Part shown: piece after piece, positions 6,946 to 13,532 of the stretch | How positions within the stretch are numbered: position 1 is the first letter of the stretch | How the letters are laid out: each line of letters starts with the position of its first letter | Assembly: GCA_002490465.1 (NCBI GenBank) | Contig: DKUB01000013.1 | Location: forward strand, 1 to 22,209 | DNA from: Lachnoclostridium sp. UBA7215 | Lineage (GTDB): Bacteria > Bacillota > Clostridia > Lachnospirales > Lachnospiraceae | Reading direction: 5' to 3' | Length of the DNA stretch: 22,209 nt | The notes under the pieces: model-generated | Databases searched by the model: none | What the model was told of the DNA's origin: nothing | Seen by the model: the letters and a program-made list of their open reading frames with translations, nothing else | Made by a program: the position numbers and the translations under genes

Positions 6946-7860
6946 TTAATCATCCTGTTCAAACTCCAGCACTTTTGTTTTTCTGTCTTTACCGGGTTTC
7001 GCCGCCGGAAATATTTCTCTGACTTCATCCATATATTCTTCCGGGCGGATCAGCGATGGACTATAGTGTGTCAGCCAAAGCTCTGATACCCCCGCCTTTT
7101 TAGCGAGCATCGCAGCCTCCTGAAACATCATATGCTGATTTTCGCATGCCTTTCCCTTCATTTGGGAATCTCCATACATCCCTTCGCAAATAAATAAATC
7201 TGCGCCAACAGCATTTTCTGCAATGTCCGGAATCGGCCTTGTATCTGTACAGTAAGTTACTTTCAGTCCTTTTCTGGTCGGGCCAAGTACCATATCCGGC
7301 GTATATATATGCCCATCCAGTTCTACGTCCTCGCCCTTTTGCAGGCGATTCCAGGCCCGTATCGGAATCTGCTGCTGTTTTGCCCTCTCCACATCAAACC
7401 GCCCTGCGCGGTGGATCAACTGGCTGTAACCATAACAGGTCACCGTGTGTTTTACCCTGAATGCTTGTAATTCATAGCCATTCAACGTCAGGCTGTGTCT
7501 CTTTTCTGTCAATTCTGTGTACTGTATATCAAAAGGAAGCCCCGGTGCAATTATAAGTAAAGATTCTACCACCTTGCGCACACCACGAGGCCCAATCAAA
7601 TGAAGCGGTTCTTTTCTCTCGGCATTTCCCATGGAAAGAAGAAGTCCCGGCAATCCGCTGATATGGTCGCCATGTACATGGGTAATGCATATCACGTCAA
7701 TATCATGCATGCTCCATCCTCTTTCACGGATACGGACCTGCGTTCCCTCCCCGCAGTCAATTAATAAACTGCTCCCGTTATAGCGGGTCATCAGGGCCGT
7801 CAGGGCTCTCCCCGGCATTGGCATCATGCCACTGGTCCCTAAAAGGCATACATCTAACAT
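6946..7860 (-). CDS. rnz: Ribonuclease Z
   Basis: A 304-residue metallo-beta-lactamase-fold endonuclease that removes the 3' trailer of tRNA precursors lacking an encoded CCA, such as the two serine tRNAs in this window. The metal motif THVHGDH has His61, His63, Asp65 and His66. Upstream is LLIDCGEGTQVRIRERG, a family hallmark. Further metal ligands are His133 in VKHTV, the Asp in YCTDTRP and the His in LTHYSPS. The glycine loop reads GTSGMMPMPGRALTA, a variant of the usual GTGAGxP form. An in-frame ATG at 7878 exists. ATG at 7860 was chosen because GGAGG lies 6 nt before it, while the upstream one has poor spacing. It is the first gene of a five-gene operon. Confidence 0.95.
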   Translation of the reverse strand: MLDVCLLGTSGMMPMPGRALTALMTRYNGSSLLIDCGEGTQVRIRERGWSMHDIDVICITHVHGDHISGLPGLLLSMGNAERKEPLHLIGPRGVRKVVESLLIIAPGLPFDIQYTELTEKRHSLTLNGYELQAFRVKHTVTCYGYSQLIHRAGRFDVERAKQQQIPIRAWNRLQKGEDVELDGHIYTPDMVLGPTRKGLKVTYCTDTRPIPDIAENAVGADLFICEGMYGDSQMKGKACENQHMMFQEAAMLAKKAGVSELWLTHYSPSLIRPEEYMDEVREIFPAAKPGKDRKTKVLEFEQDD

Positions 7861-7935
7861 GCGAATCCTCCATTTCATTCTCCCTGCGGTATATCACTGC
7901 GGCATTATCGCAGCGATTATAACGCTGTTACCAGT

Positions 7936-7964
7936 ATTTTACCATATATTTTTTTCTTTTTCAA
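7936..7964 (-). promoter_or_regulatory. Sigma-A promoter of the rnz-tsaD-natAB operon
   Basis: On the minus strand, TTGAAA (7964-7959), 17 nt, then TAAAAT (7941-7936) preceded by TGG, an extended -10. The start would be near 7929, about 70 nt before the rnz ATG. A second TATAAT lies downstream, at about 7915-7920, without a good -35. Confidence 0.6.
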
Positions 7965-7965
7965 A

Positions 7966-8019
7966 TCATAAAGAAAAAGAAACCCCACGAATACGCAGAG
8001 TTCCTTTTCTTTTGGTTTC
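7966..8019 (-). terminator. Possible terminator after the zinc-ribbon gene
   Basis: Directly at the stop codon, a purine-rich stretch (8012-7998) can pair with a pyrimidine-rich one (7986-7970) in a 12-bp stem with a bulge, ending in CTTTTTCTTT. The T-rich tract is largely inside the stem, which is unusual. GAAACC with GGTTTC followed by TTTTTCTTT is an alternative fold. Position between two genes with their own promoters supports termination, but the shape is not textbook. Confidence 0.35.
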
Positions 8020-8245
8020 ATTCCCCATCTAAAACTTCAATTTTGGGCAAAACAGATACCGGCTTCTGAAAGCCCGACACCATATGGTCATAACACGCTT
8101 CACAAAGTACAAACTCATGTACTTCTAAATCTTTGCGGGAAAAAAATCCCCAGCTTTTTTTTACAACCAAGGCATCTTCACGGAGAATCCCCTGCTGCAT
8201 CTGCAGTTCACGGCCACAGGCATTGCAGCATATATTTTGTTCCAT
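8018..8245 (-). CDS. Small zinc-ribbon-like protein
   Basis: A 75-residue soluble protein of unknown role. Two cysteine pairs are visible: Cys7 and Cys10 in CNACGREL, and a second CxxC in FVLCEACYDHM near residue 50. This is the spacing of a four-cysteine zinc ribbon. The rest is unremarkable, with no signal peptide or membrane segment. ATG at 8245 follows GGGGG by nine bases. GTG at 8248 is an equally spaced alternative and would add one residue. The gene has its own promoter with a 24-bp inverted repeat at the predicted start point, so it appears to be an independently controlled single gene. Confidence 0.7.
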   Translation of the reverse strand: MEQNICCNACGRELQMQQGILREDALVVKKSWGFFSRKDLEVHEFVLCEACYDHMVSGFQKPVSVLPKIEVLDGE

Positions 8246-8271
8246 CACCCGATTCCCCCTCTTTTTAAAGG

Positions 8272-8295
8272 TAGCTTAACGGAGCCGTTGAGCTA
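8272..8295 (-). promoter_or_regulatory. 24-bp inverted repeat at the start point of the zinc-ribbon gene
   Basis: TAGCTTAACGGA followed by GCCGTTGAGCTA is a near-perfect inverted repeat with a single mismatched pair in the arms. It begins at or next to the predicted +1 (about 8294) and ends about 27 bp before the ATG. It could be a repressor operator, or a 5' hairpin that shapes mRNA stability or translation. Confidence 0.45.
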
Positions 8296-8300
8296 ACTAT

Positions 8301-8329
8301 ATTATAACAACACAAGACACACATTTCCA
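8301..8329 (-). promoter_or_regulatory. Sigma-A promoter of the zinc-ribbon gene
   Basis: On the minus strand, TGGAAA (8329-8324), 17 nt, then a perfect TATAAT (8306-8301). The start point would be near 8294, on the edge of the inverted repeat at 8272-8295. Confidence 0.55.
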
Positions 8330-8422
8330 GTTGTAATATTTACCACTCGGGGCAATCCGTTAATAGTTTGAGTCAATACAGCGATATCATACTGTTCTTG
8401 TCCGGTATAGCACTCTGTTTAG

Positions 8423-9115
8423 TTAAGCCCTGTTCCTCTCCCTCTCAGCCTGAGACTGGCGCAGATAAATCGGTACAAATTCCGCCGCATCCATCACCTT
8501 TCCCTGCTGCATATACTTTCTCCCTAAGGCTGCTACTGATGATGCTCTCTGGTAACGAACACTGTCTGCCCCTATTTTCCACGGCACAATAACATCCTGC
8601 AAAACAACGCGGACAACCGGAACACCATCCCCAATAAAAATTACCGGCTTTCCAAGCTCATTTACTTTTTTTACCGCCTCCCCGACAGGGGCGGCATCCT
8701 GTTCTGACAAAACCACCGGTTCTTCTCCACTCACATCATATATGCCATAATACACCTGGTTTCTTCTTGCATCCATCAGAGGGCACACAAGGGCATCCGC
8801 ACCAGCCAGATTGTATGCCAGTCCCTCAAGAGCCGGAACTGCTGCAATTGGAATACCTAATGCCCCGGCAAGCCCTTTTGCCGTGGATGCCCCAATCCGA
8901 AGACCGGTAAACGACCCCGGTCCTGCTGCCACCGCAATACCATCGATATCCTGAATCTCCATTCCTGCCATTTCAAGCATATCGTGAATCATCGGCAGAA
9001 GTGTCTGAGAGTGTGTTTTTTTATTGTGAATGGTATACTCACCTGCCAGTATATCATCACACTGCAGTGCAACCGTCGCCACCAGTCCGGAACTGTCAAT
9101 TGCCAATATATTCAT
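8423..9115 (-). CDS. tsaB: TsaB, t6A synthesis scaffold subunit
   Basis: A 230-residue protein of the ASKHA fold that dimerises with TsaD and is needed for t6A37 synthesis, though not itself catalytic. The N-terminus reads MNILAIDSSG, followed by HSQTLLPMI and the signature AVAAGPGSFTGLRIG. The C-terminal part (MDARRNQVYYGIY, then IYLRQSQAERE) also matches TsaB. Length is typical. It starts 13 bp after the tsaE stop and is the last gene of the YcxB-like/tsaE/tsaB operon. The acetyltransferase gene rimI, commonly found directly after tsaB in Clostridia, is not here. The next 175 bp hold only the control region of the zinc-ribbon gene. Confidence 0.93.
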   Translation of the reverse strand: MNILAIDSSGLVATVALQCDDILAGEYTIHNKKTHSQTLLPMIHDMLEMAGMEIQDIDGIAVAAGPGSFTGLRIGASTAKGLAGALGIPIAAVPALEGLAYNLAGADALVCPLMDARRNQVYYGIYDVSGEEPVVLSEQDAAPVGEAVKKVNELGKPVIFIGDGVPVVRVVLQDVIVPWKIGADSVRYQRASSVAALGRKYMQQGKVMDAAEFVPIYLRQSQAERERNRA

Positions 9116-9128
9116 GAGTTCCTCCCTC

Positions 9129-9551
9129 TTAATCCGAAATCGTTATTTTACGATAATCATATCCTTTTTCCAAATCTTTTTCAATTGAAATTGTCCTGCA
9201 TCCTGCGGGCAGCAGCTCTCCAATCCGGCTTGCCCATTCAATCAGGCAGACGCCCTCTCCAAAAAAATATTCCTCATATCCAATCTCGTACATTTCTTCT
9301 ATATCCGCAATCCGATAAACATCAAAGTGATACAGGGGAATACGGCCGCTGTAATACTCCTGAATAATAGTAAAGGTCGGACTGGTAATCGGCTCATCAA
9401 TACCGAGCCCCTCTGCCAGTCCCTTGGCAAACACGGTTTTACCAGTACCAAGTTCGCCCTCCAGGCAATAGATATCTCCGGAACTAGTTTTTTTTCCCAG
9501 TTCTACAGCAATAGAAAATGTGTCCTGCCAACACGAACTTTCCCACATCAT
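9129..9551 (-). CDS. tsaE: TsaE, t6A synthesis ATPase
   Basis: A 140-residue P-loop ATPase that supports turnover of the TsaBD complex. The Walker A motif GELGTGKT is at residues 32-39, followed by SPTFTIIQEY and HFDVYRI, then LIEWASRIGELLP, all family hallmarks. The first ATG overlaps the preceding gene's stop (ATGA), suggesting coupled translation. A second ATG directly follows and has slightly better spacing from AGGA, so the start could shift by one codon. It belongs to a three-gene operon reading toward tsaB. Confidence 0.94.
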   Translation of the reverse strand: MMWESSCWQDTFSIAVELGKKTSSGDIYCLEGELGTGKTVFAKGLAEGLGIDEPITSPTFTIIQEYYSGRIPLYHFDVYRIADIEEMYEIGYEEYFFGEGVCLIEWASRIGELLPAGCRTISIEKDLEKGYDYRKITISD

Positions 9552-10024
9552 TTTCCTGTGTGCTCCTTCATTAATTTTACGAGTTCATCAAACCTGCCTC
9601 CGCACTGGTCTTTTGGCAGGACAAATGCACTGACAGCAGACATATAAACATAGAGTGCATCTTTGCGGTAGACGACTTTGCGCACATCCTGCCACTGAAA
9701 CTCCTGCTTCTGCTCATTCTGGCTGATTTCCAAACCAGTATCACGGAATACATAATGAAACGGTATCTGAAAATCCTCTGTCTGAAGTCTTCTGCTCCCG
9801 CGCCACAAAAGCATAATCGGCTGAATAACTGTAAATAACAATGCCAGAACAATCAGCATAACTTTCTGTGTGAGCATCCAGCTGTCCCATTTCCAAATCA
9901 GCCCGACAAGCGCTGCCAGACTGATTAACACACTGAGAATCCCCGCCACTCTTGCGTAATTGTGGTACAGGAGAAACCCTCCCAGGGATTTTGTATCCAT
10001 TTTAACATCCATTTCGATTGTCAT
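9548..10024 (-). CDS. YcxB-like membrane protein
   Basis: A 158-residue protein with two membrane segments at about 24-44 and 50-70 and a cytoplasmic C-terminal domain. That domain carries the pattern HYVFRDTGLEISQ, then W-x-D-V-x-K-V-V and Y-V-Y, with FVLPKDQ near the end. This is the pattern of YcxB-like C-terminal domains, a bacterial PH-like fold of unknown function. ATG at 10024 has GGAGAG 7 nt upstream, while the start at 10066 would sit inside the promoter -10. Its stop overlaps the tsaE start by 4 nt. The place at the head of a t6A operon is probably a matter of genome layout; no role in tRNA modification is implied by its sequence. Confidence 0.75.
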   Translation of the reverse strand: MTIEMDVKMDTKSLGGFLLYHNYARVAGILSVLISLAALVGLIWKWDSWMLTQKVMLIVLALLFTVIQPIMLLWRGSRRLQTEDFQIPFHYVFRDTGLEISQNEQKQEFQWQDVRKVVYRKDALYVYMSAVSAFVLPKDQCGGRFDELVKLMKEHTGK

Positions 10025-10067
10025 AAGCACTCTCCATTTCTTTTCACTTGCAAAGGTTTCGTACAAG

Positions 10068-10096
10068 AGTATAACATATAATTCTGAAAATGATAA
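10068..10096 (-). promoter_or_regulatory. Sigma-A promoter of the YcxB-tsaE-tsaB operon
   Basis: On the minus strand, TTATCA (10096-10091), 17 nt, then TATACT (10073-10068) with TG before the -10. The start would be near 10061. Together with the plus-strand promoter at 10116-10144 it fills the divergent region 10025-10178. Confidence 0.6.
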
Positions 10097-10115
10097 GCAT
10101 GTTTGTAACGATTCA

Positions 10116-10144
10116 TTGACATTTCCCTGTTGATTTGTGATAAT
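10116..10144 (+). promoter_or_regulatory. Sigma-A promoter of the glycosyltransferase gene
   Basis: Perfect TTGACA (10116-10121), 17 nt, then GATAAT (10139-10144) preceded by TGT. The start would be near 10151, giving a leader of about 28 nt that contains GGGAGG before the ATG at 10179. Confidence 0.7.
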
Positions 10145-10178
10145 TGGTTAAAAATGTATTTATATTGGGGAGGATTTT

Positions 10179-12368
10179 ATGTTTGGTTCATTGATTGGGA
10201 ACATATGTGGAATCGGTTATTTTATACTGTATCAGTTAATGGGAGTTCTTCTCGCCGGTGTATTATTTAAAAAAGAAAAAAATATGACGGCCGTTTTTCT
10301 CGGAAGCGTCATTGGCAGTTTCAGCCTTCAGTGGCTGCCTGTTTTATATGCCTTTTTTCTTAATTTTAGCTTTGCTGCCCACATTGCGGCACTAATCACG
10401 CTGATGTTTCTCTGTGCTGTTTCCATTTGGAGAGGTGGGAAAGAAATACTGGCCTCACGTATAGCAGATGCAAGGAAAGGTTCTTTATTCGCGAACATTA
10501 AAAATATTTTAACAGATAATCCAGTGCTTTTCCTTTTGATTCCTCTGTTTATTTTTGTTGTAATCGTTCTGAATCACCACACCATTTCCTATCTGGATGG
10601 TGCCATGCACAGCGGCCAGAGCACCTACGGCGACATGAACATGCACCTTGGTTTCATCACCAGTATTGCAAAGCAGCAGACCTTTCCGCCGGATTACTCA
10701 ATTCTGCCTGGTACAAAACTTGCCTACCCGTTTTTGTCCGACAGTATTTCCTCAAGCCTCTATCTCTTTGGCACCTCCCTTCGGACTGCTTATCTGCTTC
10801 CAATGTTTGCTGCGCTCCTGCAGGTATTTTTCGGCATGTACCTTTTCGCCAGACAGATATTAAAAAGTTTAGGGAACTCTTACCGCGCCAAAGCGTTTAT
10901 CGCTTTTATCTTATTCTTTTTTAATGGTGGATTCGGTTTCTTTTACTTTTTGCCGGATGGAGAAAACACGGATAATTTCACCCGCATATTCTCTGCATTT
11001 TATGAGACGCCGACCAACTATGTCACAGAAAATATACAGTGGCATAATATTATCTGCGATATGTTAATTCCACAGCGCGCCACGCTCTTCGGATGGGCAG
11101 TCCTTTTTCCGGTCCTTTACCTGTTACTGAGAGGACGGGAGACTTCGCAGAACACTCTTACATTAAAAGATAACATATATTTCTCCATCAGCGGCATATT
11201 GGCCGGGGGGCTTGTGTTAATCCACACGCATTCTTTCCTCTCTCTCGGCATTTTGTGCGCAGGATTTTTATTACAGGATTTGTATTCCGCTTATCAGAAA
11301 AAACATTCTGACAAAACGCTCCCTTTATGGGTACGTCTGCTGCTGACCGTTGTCTTCCTTGCCGTTATGTCATTCATCCGGCAGAAACAATGCAGTCCGG
11401 ACGCCTTTACGCCCGATACTATCCTGGTTTTCGGGCTTGTCATTGTCGCAGCATTTTTGTGCACCCTTATTTACCTGCTCGTTACGTGCGTCTCCAAGCA
11501 GACACTTCTGACCTGGGGCGTTTTTCTCTGCGTTGTACTTATCCTTGCCCTCCCACAGCTGATTGGGTTTACGTTCCAGCAGGCCCAGGGAGAACAATTT
11601 GTACGGGGCAGTTTTAACTGGGCAAACAGCACGGAAATCGGTGACGGCTACTTTATGTTTTACATGAAAAATCTTGGAATCATGTTTCTCCTCCCTGTCG
11701 CCGCCCTCGTATGCGGCACAAAAAAACAGCGCCCGGTTATGTTCCCCGCCGCTTTCCTCTGGGTAATCTGTGAATTTATTCTGTTTCAGCCAAACCCTTA
11801 TGACAATAACAAACTTTTATTGGTTGCTTATCTTTTCCTCTGCATTGCAGCTGCTGACTTTGTATGGGAAACAATACCAAAATTATTTTCTTCCTCAAGG
11901 AAAAAAATATCCCGTTCCGTCACCGTATCGGCTGTCCTGATTCTGGCCTCCCTTTCTGCTGTGCTCACAATGGGAAGGGAATACGTCTCTGATTATGAAG
12001 TATACAGCAAAACATATGTAGCACTGGCCGAATGGGCAGAAGACAATACTTCACCGGATGACATTTTTCTGACTGCAACAAACCACAACAATGCAATAGC
12101 ATCCCTCACCGGACGAAACATCATGTGCGGTTCCAGCAGCTTTCTCTACTATCACGGCGTTGACTATGCACAGGCAGAAGCAGATGTAGCACAAATTTAT
12201 CAAAATCCTGCTGCAAGGGATACCCTGCTGGCCGAATACGGCATAGACTATATTGTGATTGGCCCGAACGAACAGGGAAGCTACAATATCCCTGATTTGC
12301 AGGCATGGATGGCACAATCTGATGTTGTTTACAGTCAGAATGATATTATTGTCTTCCAAATCAATTAA
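10179..12368 (+). CDS. Large polytopic membrane protein, probable GT-C glycosyltransferase
   Basis: A 729-residue protein with roughly 14-16 membrane segments over residues 1-595 and a soluble C-terminal domain of about 130 residues. A loop at 138-190 carries YGDMNMHLGF with Asp152 and His156, then FPPDYSILPG and YPFLSD with Asp188. An acidic residue in an early extracytoplasmic loop is the catalytic hallmark of GT-C enzymes that use lipid-linked sugars (PMT/ArnT-like). The tail, with WAEDNTSPDDIFLT and LLAEYGIDYIVIG, resembles domains found after the membrane part in that superfamily. It would sugar-coat a cell-surface lipid, polymer or protein outside the membrane, but donor and acceptor are unknown. 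It is a lone gene with its own promoter, and GGGAGG lies 5 nt before the ATG. Its stop is 4 bp from the stop of the convergent lipoprotein gene. Confidence 0.75.
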   Translation: MFGSLIGNICGIGYFILYQLMGVLLAGVLFKKEKNMTAVFLGSVIGSFSLQWLPVLYAFFLNFSFAAHIAALITLMFLCAVSIWRGGKEILASRIADARKGSLFANIKNILTDNPVLFLLIPLFIFVVIVLNHHTISYLDGAMHSGQSTYGDMNMHLGFITSIAKQQTFPPDYSILPGTKLAYPFLSDSISSSLYLFGTSLRTAYLLPMFAALLQVFFGMYLFARQILKSLGNSYRAKAFIAFILFFFNGGFGFFYFLPDGENTDNFTRIFSAFYETPTNYVTENIQWHNIICDMLIPQRATLFGWAVLFPVLYLLLRGRETSQNTLTLKDNIYFSISGILAGGLVLIHTHSFLSLGILCAGFLLQDLYSAYQKKHSDKTLPLWVRLLLTVVFLAVMSFIRQKQCSPDAFTPDTILVFGLVIVAAFLCTLIYLLVTCVSKQTLLTWGVFLCVVLILALPQLIGFTFQQAQGEQFVRGSFNWANSTEIGDGYFMFYMKNLGIMFLLPVAALVCGTKKQRPVMFPAAFLWVICEFILFQPNPYDNNKLLLVAYLFLCIAAADFVWETIPKLFSSSRKKISRSVTVSAVLILASLSAVLTMGREYVSDYEVYSKTYVALAEWAEDNTSPDDIFLTATNHNNAIASLTGRNIMCGSSSFLYYHGVDYAQAEADVAQIYQNPAARDTLLAEYGIDYIVIGPNEQGSYNIPDLQAWMAQSDVVYSQNDIIVFQIN

Positions 12369-12372
12369 AATC

Positions 12373-13521
12373 TTACCGGGCAGCAGAGTATTTATATACG
12401 CCGAACTCCCACGCATTTTCATACTCATAGCTGTCTTCAGGTCTCTTTCGTATCAGAATATAAATATTATTTTCTTCATCAACGTGGATGTCATATATTG
12501 TGGCATCCTCTAATTTATCAAAGGAACCGTCCCTGCTGAGTTTCTGAATGGAAACATTTTTACCGACCGGGCGTATCGAATACAATCCCGATGTATTAAA
12601 GCCAAACATATTCCAGTCGTTAGTATGTGTATCGAAACTCCATTCTTTTTTCCTTGCGTCCTCCGGCACATCTTCCCCAAAGCTTTTTGTAATCGTCATA
12701 GTATCTAAATCCAGTATATTGAGCAGTTTATTGCTCAGAGAATAAAAGACAAATTGTTTGTCCCCGTAACATACATTTTGTGTAAAAGCGTTATCCGGAA
12801 CATTTTCACACACAGCAACCGGTGCACCGGAATCGGCATCAAACTGGACAACGGTGCGGTTACCAAACGCAAAAAATAATGTCCCATCTTCCATAACATG
12901 AAACTGCTTTAACATATCAACAGAGGTATCTACTTCTGATAAAGACCGGTCTTCAAGCCGGAGAGAGACCTCATAAAACTGGTCCTGTTCTTCATCCAGC
13001 TGCAGGACAGAATAGCGGACAGAAGATGTACTCTCCCCATCGTTTTGTTCCGGCTCCTCATCTGCAAGCACCGGCTGCTCCATCTGCAGCAGGGCATACA
13101 GCTCTCCATCATCCCCGCGGATTACATATGGTATAGAATAAATCCAGGAATCCCCCTTCTTTATCACTCGTTTGGTAAGCGATTTTTCGCATATATTTTT
13201 ACGCTCCCAATTTCCGTTATTGTCTAAGGCATATTCCGTCACCTGCTGATAATATTCTCCATCCTCCGTTCCCATTTCCGGAATGTACATGGCAACTCTG
13301 TCTTCCCTGTCTCTTTGCAGCGAATGGATAGTAAGCATCCCCTCCTGTGTTATAATACTCTCATCCGGAAGGACAGCAAAATCCGTCTCCTCATACTTCA
13401 CAGTTTCCGGCTGTGTTGATAACGCCGTATTTTCTTGTTCCTCTTTTCCGCACCCGCATAACACAATTCCAATAAGTCCTGCTAATAATATTACACGTAT
13501 GCCATTTCCAATTTTCCCCAT
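12373..13521 (-). CDS. Lipoprotein of unknown function, possible beta-propeller
   Basis: A 382-residue secreted lipoprotein. The signal peptide has a basic start, a hydrophobic core (about residues 8-20) and lipobox LCGC with the lipidated Cys24. A Ser/Thr/Glu-rich linker follows. The remainder shows repeated beta-type stretches such as LFFAFGNRTVVQFDADSG, KLLNILDLDT and IYDIHVDEENNIYILI, which read like blades of a propeller. That fold is an inference. ATG at 13521 was chosen because AGGAG lies 7 nt before it. A GTG at 13536 overlaps the tex stop (GTGA) and would add five residues. It lies directly after tex, probably in one transcript with lacI and tex. No enzyme motif is seen. Confidence 0.8.
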   Translation of the reverse strand: MGKIGNGIRVILLAGLIGIVLCGCGKEEQENTALSTQPETVKYEETDFAVLPDESIITQEGMLTIHSLQRDREDRVAMYIPEMGTEDGEYYQQVTEYALDNNGNWERKNICEKSLTKRVIKKGDSWIYSIPYVIRGDDGELYALLQMEQPVLADEEPEQNDGESTSSVRYSVLQLDEEQDQFYEVSLRLEDRSLSEVDTSVDMLKQFHVMEDGTLFFAFGNRTVVQFDADSGAPVAVCENVPDNAFTQNVCYGDKQFVFYSLSNKLLNILDLDTMTITKSFGEDVPEDARKKEWSFDTHTNDWNMFGFNTSGLYSIRPVGKNVSIQKLSRDGSFDKLEDATIYDIHVDEENNIYILIRKRPEDSYEYENAWEFGVYKYSAAR

Positions 13522-13532
13522 CTGCTCTCTCC

